Numbered from the stretch's first letter, positions 53,942 through 63,329 are shown. The stretch is DNA of 64,000 nucleotides from Emergencia sp. 1XD21-10 (GCF_009936045.1 NZ_QWEQ01000013.1:62001-126000), one strand, 5' to 3'. Made by a program: numbers and translations. The notes: a model not told the origin generated them from the sequence alone.

Positions 53942-54266
53942 TGTCATAACTATTCGTAAAATGCTTAGTTATTGTAAGGATATTGAAGCATTAATGAATA
54001 AATATGAGAGAAATTTTGAGTTATATCAAACTGACATCTCATATCAATATTCTTGTAATATGTGCATTATCCAAATTGGAGAACTTGGTTCGCGTTTAAG
54101 TGAAGAGTTTTTGGAAAAGCATTCAGAAATCCCTTGGTATGCAATCAAGGCAATGCGTAATCTTCACGCACATGACTATGACAATATTAACTTTGAAATT
54201 GTTTGGGAAACATTAATAAAAGATATCCCTGAACTTGGAGACGCTTTACAAAAAATCACTATTTAA
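53919..54266 (+). CDS. HepT-like HEPN toxin
   Basis: The 115-residue helical protein has the HepT active site R-x4-H-x-Y in MRNLHAHDY near residue 82, followed by INFEIVWETLIKDIPEL as in DUF86/HepT proteins. Members are RNases. The paired nucleotidyltransferase upstream is the usual antitoxin. The start at 53919 has GAGAGGAG 10 bases before it. Confidence 0.88.
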   Translation: MKRDPMDDVITIRKMLSYCKDIEALMNKYERNFELYQTDISYQYSCNMCIIQIGELGSRLSEEFLEKHSEIPWYAIKAMRNLHAHDYDNINFEIVWETLIKDIPELGDALQKITI

Positions 54267-54366
54267 AAAGATTTGCACAAGAGCGATAGCGTTTGGAGTT
54301 TGTTAAAATCGGCAATTTGTTTGTAAAATAGCAAATATTTTGCTAAATCAACAAACTTTGCCGATC

Positions 54367-55758
54367 TTAGAGGACCCTCTCAGTAACAGAACTTCCGAGG
54401 GGCAGCACAACTGTAAACTTGCTGCCATAGCCGAACTTACTCTCCGCACTGACGCTGCCGCCGTGGGTTTCAGCAATCCATTTTACCATAGAAAGACCCA
54501 GTCCAAAACTGCCGTCGTCTGCAGTTCTGGCTTTATCGACTTTATAAAACCTGTTGAAAATATTCGGCAGGTCTTCTTTTTTGATTCCGATTCCATTGTC
54601 TTCCACTGTAATTACGATGTTGTCGCTGCGGCGCAAGGTCAGCTTTACATAGGAATCCACTTGTTCTCTGCGATATTTGATGCTGTTGGTAATCAGGTTC
54701 ATAATCATGCGCATGAGTAGCGTCTCATCGGCATAAATAGAAATTTCCGGAGCAATGTCACACTGCAGGGTAGTTCCTTTTTCTTCTGCCATCAGAGAAA
54801 GCTCGCTGACAATGCTTTCGCAAAGAATAGACAGGTCAAAGGTTTCCTGTTCGATAGCGTCTGCGCGATTAATCGTGCGGGAAATCTGCAAAAGCTGCTG
54901 AATCAGCGACATGGTGCGCTTACACTGCTTCTGAATCGTTTCGAGGGATTCTTGGTATTCCGCTGCACTGCGATTTTGCTGCAAGGTGTATTCACACTCC
55001 GTCAAAATAACGGAAATCGGTGTTTTCAGTTCATGAGAAACGTCGGAAGAAAATTCTTTCTCAGCCAGAAAGGCGTTTTCCAGCCGCTCCATCATGTCGT
55101 TTAAAGTCTGTGATAAATCGTAAAGCTCGTCTTTCACCTCGCCCTGCGGAAGCCGTTTGGACAGATCCTGTCCAGTGCCGATGGTGTTTGCGGCGGCGGT
55201 AATTTTCGCAACAGGAACAAAGGCTCGATTGGTAATTCTGCGCCCTGCTAAAATAGCTGCAAGAAGCAGCAGCGGAAGTGCAACCAAAGTGACATAAATA
55301 ATTGTACGCAAAGTTTGCAGGGTGCCGTCCATGGCATAAATGCCTCTGACCCAAATGCCCTGTCCATTTTCGAAAGTATTATATAAATCATAAATTAGCC
55401 AGATATCCTCGCCGGAATCAAATTCCTGATAATCACCGTTTTGCAGTGGCATATAGGAAGGAAAATCCCGCGGCGTGGAACCCTTTATTAGAGTGCCGCC
55501 TTCACTGTAAATGAGCAGAGTGACGCCTTTGGTGTAAGCGTCAAAATCGTTGTCGACCTGAATAATATTGTCTTTGCATTCGATGTCATCAAAGGAGTTT
55601 TGTACAGCGCCCATAAGGGTGTCCTTGGAAACTAGTGTCACCTGCCTGCTGGCGGTGAGAAGAAATACACCTGTCAGGAGCAACGTAATGAGAATCAGGA
55701 CGAGAGAGTAGTACAGCGTAACCCGTTTTTTGATGGAACTGTTTTTCATCCTTATCAT
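54367..55758 (-). CDS. Sensor histidine kinase, first two-component system
   Basis: A 463-residue kinase with two membrane helices (about 12-31 and 155-175), an extracellular loop between them, a HAMP domain, HisKA with the phospho-accepting His in DVSHELKTP (about residue 241) and a HATPase domain with NLITNSIKYR, DNGIGI and FGLGLSMVKWIAE. The extracytoplasmic loop of about 120 residues would sense the signal. Its start follows the regulator stop directly. It is convergent with the toxin-antitoxin pair. Confidence 0.93.
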   Translation of the reverse strand: MIRMKNSSIKKRVTLYYSLVLILITLLLTGVFLLTASRQVTLVSKDTLMGAVQNSFDDIECKDNIIQVDNDFDAYTKGVTLLIYSEGGTLIKGSTPRDFPSYMPLQNGDYQEFDSGEDIWLIYDLYNTFENGQGIWVRGIYAMDGTLQTLRTIIYVTLVALPLLLLAAILAGRRITNRAFVPVAKITAAANTIGTGQDLSKRLPQGEVKDELYDLSQTLNDMMERLENAFLAEKEFSSDVSHELKTPISVILTECEYTLQQNRSAAEYQESLETIQKQCKRTMSLIQQLLQISRTINRADAIEQETFDLSILCESIVSELSLMAEEKGTTLQCDIAPEISIYADETLLMRMIMNLITNSIKYRREQVDSYVKLTLRRSDNIVITVEDNGIGIKKEDLPNIFNRFYKVDKARTADDGSFGLGLSMVKWIAETHGGSVSAESKFGYGSKFTVVLPLGSSVTERVL

Positions 55759-56436
55759 TTATGTTTCGTCCTTTATTACATAGCCAAGACCGCGAACGGT
55801 CTGAATCAACTTCACCTCAAAGTCAGCGTCAATCTTGTTTCGCAAAGTGCGAATGTACACATCGATGATGTTGCTGCTGCCCTCGTAGTCGTAGTTCCAG
55901 ATGTGGTTCATCATTTTGTCTCTGGAAAGGACAATGCCTTTGTTGTGCATGAGATATTCTAAAATGGCGTATTCTTTTGCAGTGAGGGGAATTTCTTTTC
56001 CTTCACGCAGCGCAACCTTTCTGTCTGTATCCAGGGTCAGAGGACCTGCGGAAATCTGACTGTCTACCCTTTCGATTCCGCTTCTGCGTATCATGACACG
56101 AATTCTTGCGGAAAGCTCTTCCAGCGAAAAAGGTTTAGTCAGGTAATCGTCTGCGCCACTGTCAAGACCTTTTACTTTATCTTCAATGGTATTTTTTGCA
56201 GTGAGCAAAAGCACCGGCGTTTTTACCTTTTGGCTTCGCATGGTTTTTAGTACTGAAATGCCATCAAGTCCGGGCAGCATGATGTCCAAAATGACTGCGT
56301 CGTATTCGGTTCCTGCCATATAGTCGAAAGCGTCTTTTCCGTCATGGCAAAAATCCACCGCATAACCCTCTGCCTTCAGGTGTTTGGCGACCGTCTGGCA
56401 AAGTCTTTTCTCATCTTCTACAATAAGTAATTTCAT
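55759..56436 (-). CDS. OmpR-family response regulator, first two-component system
   Basis: A 225-residue regulator with an N-terminal receiver domain (LIVEDEKRL, DAVILDIMLPG with phospho-Asp, LTAKN, KPFS) and a C-terminal winged helix (LTAKEYAILEYLMHNKG, VYIRTLRNKID, VRGLGYVI). The ATG at 56436 has GGAG about 9 bases upstream and is preferred over the TTG at 56451. It lies before its kinase gene. CTTG repeats at an 11-base spacing lie upstream (56503-56517) and could be its own operator. Confidence 0.93.
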   Translation of the reverse strand: MKLLIVEDEKRLCQTVAKHLKAEGYAVDFCHDGKDAFDYMAGTEYDAVILDIMLPGLDGISVLKTMRSQKVKTPVLLLTAKNTIEDKVKGLDSGADDYLTKPFSLEELSARIRVMIRRSGIERVDSQISAGPLTLDTDRKVALREGKEIPLTAKEYAILEYLMHNKGIVLSRDKMMNHIWNYDYEGSSNIIDVYIRTLRNKIDADFEVKLIQTVRGLGYVIKDET

Positions 56437-56571
56437 AATAGTTTTCTCCAAATCAGTTACACTAGAATTACACTTTTATTATATTTTATCTGTGAAAAAA
56501 TACAAGTTTTTTTCAAGAATCCATAAAAGAACCAAAAAATCTTGAATTCGTGAAATAAAGGAGATGAGGAC

Positions 56572-57759
56572 ATGAAAAGGAAGCTATATAACAAGATTTT
56601 AGAGTGGAAAGAAACTGATAAGGGACAGACTGCTTTGCTAATTGATGGTGCACGCCGCGTTGGCAAAAGTTACATTGCAGAGGCATTTGCTAAGGCAGAA
56701 TACAAAAGCTATATTTTGATTGACTTTAACCACGTCAGCAAAGAGATTAAATATCTTGTCGCAGACAGTCGTTATGATTATATTGAAACAGGCGCCTTGA
56801 TGACAATTAAGAAAAATGTGCAGGATATTTTAATACCTTCTGAAGAACGCCATATGAAAATGTTTCCTTTTGATTTTGAAGAATTTTTATGGGCGTTGGG
56901 GAATGAAACGATAATGGATTATATAAGAAATCGTTTTAATGAGAAGAAACCTGTGGGTCAGGCATTTCATCGGAAGGCAATGGATTACTTCAGGCAGTAT
57001 CTTATTGTTGGTGGAATGCCTCAGGCGGTAGCAGCTTATGTGCAAGGACGCGATTTCGACAGAGTTGATCGAATAAAGCGCGATATATTGGAGCTATATC
57101 GTGCTGACATTATGAAGCATGCGGCGGGCTATGAAATGAAAGTTGCACAAATTTTTGACGATATTCCTGCACAGCTGCAAAAACATGATAAGAAATTTAA
57201 ATTACCCTCCTTAAAAAAAGAAGCTCGCTATCGGGAGTATGAGGATGCTTTGTTCTGGCTAAATGACGCAATGATTGTAAACATATGCTATAATTCCACG
57301 GAACCCAATATTGGTCTGCGTCTGAAATGTTATATGGCAGATACAGGGCTTCTAATCAGCCATGCTTTTGATGAAAACGGCATAGTAAGTGAGGAAATTT
57401 ATAAGAAACTTTTATTTGATAAACTGGAAGTAAACAAAGGCATGATTGTAGAAAACATCGTAGCGCAGATGCTTGCGGCAAGCGGGCATAAGCTTTATTT
57501 TTACACAAATTCTTCCAGAGAAGATGCGGCATCTCGTATGAAAATTGATTTTCTGATTGCAAAAAGCAAAATTAGCACAAGACATAATATTTCACCAATA
57601 GAGGTGAAATCAGGTAAAAATTATACTTTGGTTTCTTTACAGAAATTCAAGAATAAATATAAAGAATAGCTGCATGTGGCTTATGTATTACATGGAGGAG
57701 ATTTAAAGGAAGAAAATGGGATTTTATTCTTACCGCTGTATATGACACCGCTTTTATAA
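56572..57759 (+). pseudogene. Degraded DUF4143/AAA_14 ATPase gene
   Basis: The frame begins like typical AAA_14 ATPases, with Walker A DGARRVGKSY (about residues 25-34), but jumps from YILIDFNHVSKE directly to IKYLVADSRYDYIETG. About 50 residues with the Walker B FDEVQ segment are missing. Later parts (FPFDFEEFLWALGN, YLIVGGMPQAV, IEVKSGKNYTL) are normal. A TAG at 57667-57669 interrupts the end; the frame continues after it with AYVLHGGDLKEENG, ILFLPLYMTP, as in intact relatives, to a stop at 57759. Confidence 0.8.
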
Positions 57760-57781
57760 ATTTTTCCCAAACTCGAAAAAA

Positions 57782-57801
57782 TTTCATTTTCCTTTCATTT
57801 T
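57782..57801 (+). promoter_or_regulatory. Direct repeats TTTCATTTT at 11-bp spacing
   Basis: TTTCATTTT at 57782-57790 and 57793-57801, upstream of the PepSY protein gene, have the spacing of OmpR-family regulator half-sites. A regulator cannot be assigned. Confidence 0.5.
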
Positions 57802-57868
57802 TCGGGTGTATTCTATCCACATAATCGGGAGAATAAACCTAAGGGAAAAATTCTTATGGAGGTATAGT

Positions 57869-59020
57869 ATGGATAAATTTGTGAACAAAAAAACCGGCAT
57901 TGCAGCAGCAATTGTTGCTGTAGTCGTGATTGCCGCTATCGTTGTATCGACATCTTTTACACAGGCGCTGACCTTAGATGAAGCGAAGGAAATTGCCAAA
58001 GGCTACGTGCCGGAAACAGCAACTTTTGTGACCAGCGAGGAGGAACAGAACAAATACGAGGTTATGTTCCGCGATGACAGCAACAGCGAAAGCTTTGAGG
58101 TAGAAGTCAGCAAGAACACGAAAAAAGTGAAAAAGGTGGAAAGTCAGCTGGATGACGACATGGGTAGCGAGAAGGTAGAGCTGAAGGAAGCCGATGTGGA
58201 AAAGATTATTAAAGAAAAATTTGCCGGCGTTACCAGCGTCAGTGTAACCTTAAAGAAAGACAATGGACTGTATGAATATCAGGCGGATTTTAAGTCTAAT
58301 GACTTTTATGGTGATGCTGAAGTGCATCCGGTGAAGGGCGTTATTTTGGAAAGTACTGTAAAATACGGCACAGCAGTGACCATTCCTACTGATGACAAAG
58401 ACGATAGTCAGAGCGGAGAGTTCCTTTCCTACGGCGAAGTTGAAAAGGCTGTGTTGCAAGCTGCTGGCGGTGGTTTTATCAAGGATATTGACCTAGACAA
58501 AAAGAACGGAACCTATTATTACGAGGTTGAGCTGGTAAAGGACGGTATCGAATACGACTATATCGTGGACGCTAAGACCGGAAAAGTTACCTTAGAGAAT
58601 GAGCATGACGCTTACCTTAACTACGATGACAAAGATGATTGGAGTGATGATACGAATAACGGAAGCACCAATAACGGAAATGGTGGAAACAATAATCAAA
58701 ACTCCAGCAATGGAAATTCTCAGGGAAGCAGTACTTCCGGCGGAAATGAAAGTGGAAAAATTTCTTTCGAAAAAGCGAAAGCTATCGTTCTTGCAAAGAT
58801 TCCGGGTGCAACCATCACAGAACTGAAGCTGGAAAGGGACGATGGAATCTATATCTATGAAGGCGAAGCAGTTTTGGGTAATTATGAGTATGAATTTGAA
58901 ATTAACGCTTCCTCAGGGGTGATTATTGACTGGGATAAGGAACGCATTGATGATGATGACGATTGGGATGATGATTGGGATGACGATGATGACTGGGACG
59001 ATGACGACTGGGATGACTAA
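57869..59020 (+). CDS. PepSY-repeat membrane protein with an acidic Asp/Trp tail
   Basis: A 383-residue protein with one N-terminal helix (about 11-30) and four PepSY-type units (roughly 35-95, 100-160, 185-245 and 290-355), each with a (F/L)xEAK or similar start and a G-(I/V/T) strand. An Asn/Gly/Ser-rich linker (about 252-290) joins the last unit. The C-terminus is built of DDDWDD-like repeats. The ATG at 57869 has GGAGG upstream. PepSY domains are often found in peptidase inhibitors or envelope sensors; this one lies next to two-component genes. Confidence 0.88.
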   Translation: MDKFVNKKTGIAAAIVAVVVIAAIVVSTSFTQALTLDEAKEIAKGYVPETATFVTSEEEQNKYEVMFRDDSNSESFEVEVSKNTKKVKKVESQLDDDMGSEKVELKEADVEKIIKEKFAGVTSVSVTLKKDNGLYEYQADFKSNDFYGDAEVHPVKGVILESTVKYGTAVTIPTDDKDDSQSGEFLSYGEVEKAVLQAAGGGFIKDIDLDKKNGTYYYEVELVKDGIEYDYIVDAKTGKVTLENEHDAYLNYDDKDDWSDDTNNGSTNNGNGGNNNQNSSNGNSQGSSTSGGNESGKISFEKAKAIVLAKIPGATITELKLERDDGIYIYEGEAVLGNYEYEFEINASSGVIIDWDKERIDDDDDWDDDWDDDDDWDDDDWDD

Positions 59021-59044
59021 AACAGAATAAAGATGAGTAAGTGT

Positions 59045-59083
59045 GGTCTGCCAAAGAAATTATATGGCAGACCGTATTTTTTT
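59045..59083 (+). terminator. Terminator after the PepSY gene
   Basis: GGTCTGCCA (59045-59053) pairs perfectly with TGGCAGACC (59065-59073), then a T-rich run. Confidence 0.85.
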
Positions 59084-59088
59084 CTTTT

Positions 59089-59122
59089 TCTTGACAAAAT
59101 CTTGACTTTTCTTTGGTAAAAT
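59089..59122 (+). promoter_or_regulatory. Promoter/operator of the second two-component system
   Basis: TCTTGAC occurs at 59089-59095 and 59100-59106 (11-base period), followed 10 bases later by TAAAAT (59117-59122). The same layout lies upstream of the lipoprotein/ABC operon at 61128-61159. Confidence 0.75.
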
Positions 59123-59152
59123 TAAAGAAAAGAGTAGGAAAGGAAGAGAGCA

Positions 59153-59836
59153 ATGACAGCCATGACACGAAAGCTTTTAGTGGTAGATGATGAAAGAAGC
59201 CTGACAGAGCTTCTTGCGAATCATTTTCGGGAAAAGGGATATCTGGTTTACACGGCGCTAAACGGGGACGAGGCGCTTGCACAGCTTTCTGTAAAACCGG
59301 ATTTAATTCTACTTGATATTAACATGCCAGGCATCGACGGACTGGAGTTCTGTAAACAGGTCAGAGGTCTGGTATGTTGTCCGATTTTGTTTCTGACCGC
59401 ACGAATTACAGAGCAGGACAAGGTCAATGGGCTTTCTATTGGTGGGGATGATTATATTACAAAGCCATTTAGTTTGGCAGAACTAACGGCACGGGTGGAG
59501 GCACATTTGCGCAGGGATGCCAGAGGAACAAAGAAAATTTCTCTTTTGACGTCACAAAACCTGATGGTAGACTTGACAGGGCAGAAAGCAACCTATATGG
59601 GGAAAGAAATTCCTCTTTCTAAAAGGGAATTCTTAATTATAGGATTTTTGCTTGAAAATGCTGGACAAATTTTTGACAGGGAAAGAATTTATGAGGAAGT
59701 ATGGGGATTTGCAGCAGAGGGTGACAGCGCAGTGGTAAAGGAACACATTCGCAAAATCAGGGCTAAGCTTGTGAAAGCGACAGGGAAAGAGTATATAGAA
59801 ACCATTTGGGGAATGGGTTACAGGTGGAATAAATGA
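59153..59836 (+). CDS. OmpR-family response regulator, second two-component system
   Basis: A 227-residue regulator with receiver motifs LVVDDERSL, DLILLDINMPGIDG, LTARI and KPFS, and a winged helix with LSKREFLIIGFLLENAG, VVKEHIRKIRAKL and WGMGYRW. AAGGAAGAGAG precedes the ATG at 59153; an ATG three codons later is also possible. The stop overlaps the kinase start (ATGA). Confidence 0.93.
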   Translation: MTAMTRKLLVVDDERSLTELLANHFREKGYLVYTALNGDEALAQLSVKPDLILLDINMPGIDGLEFCKQVRGLVCCPILFLTARITEQDKVNGLSIGGDDYITKPFSLAELTARVEAHLRRDARGTKKISLLTSQNLMVDLTGQKATYMGKEIPLSKREFLIIGFLLENAGQIFDRERIYEEVWGFAAEGDSAVVKEHIRKIRAKLVKATGKEYIETIWGMGYRWNK

Positions 59837-61113
59837 GGAAAGAAAAATCTTTGAAGCATACCTTTATCAGTACCATGCTGATAGCAGTTGCAGTTATTGC
59901 CAGTCTGTCCGTTGTAACAATATGGGGTTGTGGTAGGCTGCAGAAGGCCATTTTGCCGGACGCTAACGCAGCCTATCTTCATATATTGACTGTCGATGAA
60001 AGCGGGAATCAGAAAGAACAGAAACTACGGTTGGAATTTGGTGAAAAAGTGAAAGCGCCAACCTTAGAGGAACAGCTTGACGCGATTTTGGTTCAAATCG
60101 GAAGAGAAGTGACTACTTATTCCATCGAGAAAATTGAACGAAGTTATGACTCTTTGTCACCGAAAAGGAAAGTAGCGTATTCTGGGCTCTCCACCTGCAA
60201 GGTATTGTTGCCCGCGCTGTATTCTATTGCCGGAACGCTGATTTCCGCCCTTTGGTTTTATCGGAAGAAGCTAGATCCGCCTATTAAGATTTTGACAGAA
60301 GCGACAGAAAATATCGCAGAGGAGAATTTGGATTTTGAGGTGTACTATGAAAGCCGAGATGAGATGGGCAGGCTCTGTGATTCCTTTGAAGCCATGCGGA
60401 AAGCTATGTATGAAAACAACAGGGTTTTGTGGCACATGCTGGAGGAACGGAGAGTGCTGCAGGCGTCTCTTGCCCACGATTTGCGAAACCCGATTGCAAT
60501 TATCGAAGGGTATACGGAATATTTGCAGGAGAAAGCCCAGACCGGCAGTCTATCTTCTGAGAAGCTTGGACATACGCTTGCGAATCTTTCCGCCGCCGCA
60601 AAGAGGCTCAGCCGCTATACCGAATCAATCTGTGATATTCAGCGTCTTGAGGATTTGGAAATACAAAAAAGACCCTGTAGACTTCCGGATTTACTTTCTG
60701 ACATGACGGAGGATTTTGCCAATATGGTGGACCAAAAATGGCTTTCTGTAGAAACTGAGATTTCCATAGAACCATGCTCTATCATGGTGGATAGCCAGAT
60801 TCTTTACCGTATTTTAGAAAACATTGTTACCAACGCATTGCGATTCGCGAAAGAAAAAATCTGGATTCATGCGGCGTTTTACGATGAAATGCTGCGGATT
60901 TCTGTCTCTGACGATGGGCCTGGGTTCTCATCGGAGGTGTTGAAAGTGAAAAATCGATATAATCTGGCGGTAAATCAGGAGGGCGCTCACATGGGAATGG
61001 GACTGATTATTTGCCGAATTCTCTGCGAAAAGCACGGCGGCGCGCTGAAGATTTCTAATCGTCCGGAAGGCGGGGGACAGGTTGAAATAACAATTCTCGC
61101 GAAAAAAGAATAA
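59833..61113 (+). CDS. Sensor histidine kinase, second two-component system
   Basis: A 426-residue kinase with membrane helices at about 11-33 and 119-141, a short outer loop, a HAMP domain, HisKA with the His in ASLAHDLRNPIAII (about residue 214) and a HATPase domain with ILENIVTNALRFAKE, SDDGPGF and MGMGLIICRILCEKHGG. It is translated together with the regulator and followed 80 bases later by the lipoprotein/ABC operon. Confidence 0.93.
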   Translation: MRKEKSLKHTFISTMLIAVAVIASLSVVTIWGCGRLQKAILPDANAAYLHILTVDESGNQKEQKLRLEFGEKVKAPTLEEQLDAILVQIGREVTTYSIEKIERSYDSLSPKRKVAYSGLSTCKVLLPALYSIAGTLISALWFYRKKLDPPIKILTEATENIAEENLDFEVYYESRDEMGRLCDSFEAMRKAMYENNRVLWHMLEERRVLQASLAHDLRNPIAIIEGYTEYLQEKAQTGSLSSEKLGHTLANLSAAAKRLSRYTESICDIQRLEDLEIQKRPCRLPDLLSDMTEDFANMVDQKWLSVETEISIEPCSIMVDSQILYRILENIVTNALRFAKEKIWIHAAFYDEMLRISVSDDGPGFSSEVLKVKNRYNLAVNQEGAHMGMGLIICRILCEKHGGALKISNRPEGGGQVEITILAKKE

Positions 61114-61127
61114 AAAGAAGGAAAACC

Positions 61128-61159
61128 TTGACGGAATTTTGACTTTTTCTTATTAAAAT
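61128..61159 (+). promoter_or_regulatory. Promoter/operator of the module 2 lipoprotein/ABC operon
   Basis: TTGAC at 61128-61132 and 61139-61143 (11-base period), then a 10-base gap and TAAAAT (61154-61159). Same order and spacing as at 59089-59122. Confidence 0.75.
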
Positions 61160-61193
61160 CTCCTCAGAAGATGAAAATATGAGGAGGTTTTTT

Positions 61194-62573
61194 ATGAGGA
61201 AAAAACTGTTTTTGACATTGCTTTGCGCAGTACTTGCAGCAGGTACGGTGGGAACGCTGACAGGCTGTAAAAGCGGCGGAGGAACTGGAGGCGTAGGAGA
61301 AAAGGGAAATGCTGACAGCGAAATCAGGGGAGAATTATCTCTTTTAACGTCAGAATCTATTTACAATGACTGCGAGGCAGACCACGGCTATTACTACATC
61401 AATGGAGAAGGCACCAACCTGATGTACATCGACTATGAGAGCAAGCAGGAGGTATACCTTTGCAACAGTCCCGGCTGCAAGCACGATACGCAGGAATGTA
61501 CTTCCTATATCGGCGGAGACAATGTGGGAATGGAAAACTCGCTGTTTTATTATAAGGATTATTTGTATTTATTTACCCATTCTTATGATAATGATGGAGT
61601 GACGTCGACTACAATCAGCTATGATGACAGCGCTATCGCTGACGGATCTCCAATTGACAATTCACTGGCGTGCGAACCGGCAGTCCTTTACAGAATGAAA
61701 CCTGATGGCACGCAGCGGGAAAAAGTTTATACCTTTGAGGAGGGGTTGACGATAGAGAAGACGATTCTCAATGATGACAACGGACTGTATTTTATCGCAA
61801 AGGAATTAAAAAGCGAGAAAAAGGACGCAAACACTACTTCCGTATCCTCAGAGGGTAGACGACTGCTCAGAGTGGATATAGATAGCTGGAAAGAAGAGAA
61901 GATTTGCGATATGGAGCAAGATAGTGGAATCGTTGGCTGTTACGAAAATCAGCTGCTACTCAGTTACATGCAGTATGATCACGAATTGACGGAAGAAGAA
62001 AAGGATGATGACGATAAGATGCGAGAGGCCCTTTTGGCATCAGAATCGGTGTATATGCTCTTTGATGTTGAGAGCGGTGAGAAAAAAGAGATTTATAGGC
62101 ACAAGAACGATAAACTGGGAAATTTGTTCAGCAAAGGGCAGTACCTCTATATAGCCAATGAAGGGGAGGATATCATCTGGAAAATGGATATCGAAACTGG
62201 GAAGAAAGAGGAGTTTTGCAAGACGCCTTACAACAATCTCAACGATATTTATGATGACGTGCTGATTTGCTGGCCGTGGGGAAGCGATGACAATGGAGTC
62301 CTGACCGATCCAATTAACTATTTTATCCATTTGGACGACGGGTCTTTAGAAAAGTCCGGGCTAAAAAATCACTATGGAAATTACGGATTGGAAATCAGGG
62401 CTGAAACGCCGACTCAATTCCTGGTCGTCTATGATTACGACGCGGAAATCGATCCAATCTATCCGGATCAGGATAACATTCACGCCAATAAATTCGCTTT
62501 AATTGATAAGGAAGACCTTTACAGCGGTAAAGAAAAATATGAGAAAATCAAGATGACCAGTAATGGCATGTAA
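61194..62573 (+). CDS. Lipoprotein with CxxxxCxH motif, module 2
   Basis: A 459-residue lipoprotein with lipobox LTGC near residue 25 and a Gly/Ser linker. Near residue 85 is YLCNSPGCKHDTQECTSY: C-x4-C-x-H-x4-C. The rest is a beta-strand-rich domain with WDRxY-like propeller strands such as VYMLFDVESGEKKEIYR and IIWKMDIETGKKEEF. The start at 61194 has AGGAGG upstream; the longer frame from 61179 would begin in that site. It is a paralogue of the lipoprotein at 48318. Confidence 0.78.
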   Translation: MRKKLFLTLLCAVLAAGTVGTLTGCKSGGGTGGVGEKGNADSEIRGELSLLTSESIYNDCEADHGYYYINGEGTNLMYIDYESKQEVYLCNSPGCKHDTQECTSYIGGDNVGMENSLFYYKDYLYLFTHSYDNDGVTSTTISYDDSAIADGSPIDNSLACEPAVLYRMKPDGTQREKVYTFEEGLTIEKTILNDDNGLYFIAKELKSEKKDANTTSVSSEGRRLLRVDIDSWKEEKICDMEQDSGIVGCYENQLLLSYMQYDHELTEEEKDDDDKMREALLASESVYMLFDVESGEKKEIYRHKNDKLGNLFSKGQYLYIANEGEDIIWKMDIETGKKEEFCKTPYNNLNDIYDDVLICWPWGSDDNGVLTDPINYFIHLDDGSLEKSGLKNHYGNYGLEIRAETPTQFLVVYDYDAEIDPIYPDQDNIHANKFALIDKEDLYSGKEKYEKIKMTSNGM

Positions 62574-62585
62574 TAGGAGGGGAAT

Positions 62586-63329
62586 ATGTTAGAGATATGC
62601 GAGGTAACTAAAAAATATGGGAAAAAATATGCGCTGCAGGGTGTAAGCCTGCAGCTTTCCGAAGGAGTTTACGGACTGCTTGGCCCCAACGGAGCGGGAA
62701 AATCCACGCTGATGAATATCATTACAGGAAACCTGACACCTGATACGGGGCAGGTGCTGTGGAACGGAAAAACGCTGAAAGCTTTGGGCGTGGATTACCG
62801 GCGGATTTTGGGGTACGCACCCCAGCAGCAGGGGCTTTATGAGGGCTTCACAGGCCGCAGATTTCTCAGCTATCTGGGCGTGCTGAAAGAGATTCCGAAG
62901 AAGGGGCTTTCCGCGGAAATTGAAAGCGCGGCGGCTTCTGTAAATTTGACAAATAAGCTGGATTATCCTATCGGGACCTATTCCGGCGGTATGAAACAGC
63001 GACTGCTGATTGCTCAGGCGATGATGGGAAATCCTGCGATGCTGATTCTTGATGAACCGACAGCGGGACTTGATCCCAAAGAGAGGGTGCGGATCAGGGA
63101 AAAAATTCAGGAACTTTCCAAGGGGAAAATTATCCTCATTGCGACCCATGTAGTGTCCGACGTGCAGTCTATTGCCAGGGAAATTGTTTTCCTAAAGTCC
63201 GGCGAAATTGCCGACGCGGACAGTGTGGACGCTCTAAAAGCCCGCTATGGCGCAGAGAACTTGGAGGATATATATATGGAGATTTTCGGAGAGGAGGCAG
63301 CAGATCATGGTGAAGCTGATACCCTTTGA
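62586..63329 (+). CDS. ABC transporter ATP-binding protein, module 2
   Basis: A 247-residue ATPase with Walker A GPNGAGKST, Q-loop YAPQQQGLYE, signature YSGGMKQRL, Walker B AMLILDEPTAGLDP and His in IATHV. The permease gene starts 23 bases before its stop. It is close to the ATPase at 49731 and lacks that protein's C-terminal extension. Confidence 0.93.
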   Translation: MLEICEVTKKYGKKYALQGVSLQLSEGVYGLLGPNGAGKSTLMNIITGNLTPDTGQVLWNGKTLKALGVDYRRILGYAPQQQGLYEGFTGRRFLSYLGVLKEIPKKGLSAEIESAAASVNLTNKLDYPIGTYSGGMKQRLLIAQAMMGNPAMLILDEPTAGLDPKERVRIREKIQELSKGKIILIATHVVSDVQSIAREIVFLKSGEIADADSVDALKARYGAENLEDIYMEIFGEEAADHGEADTL

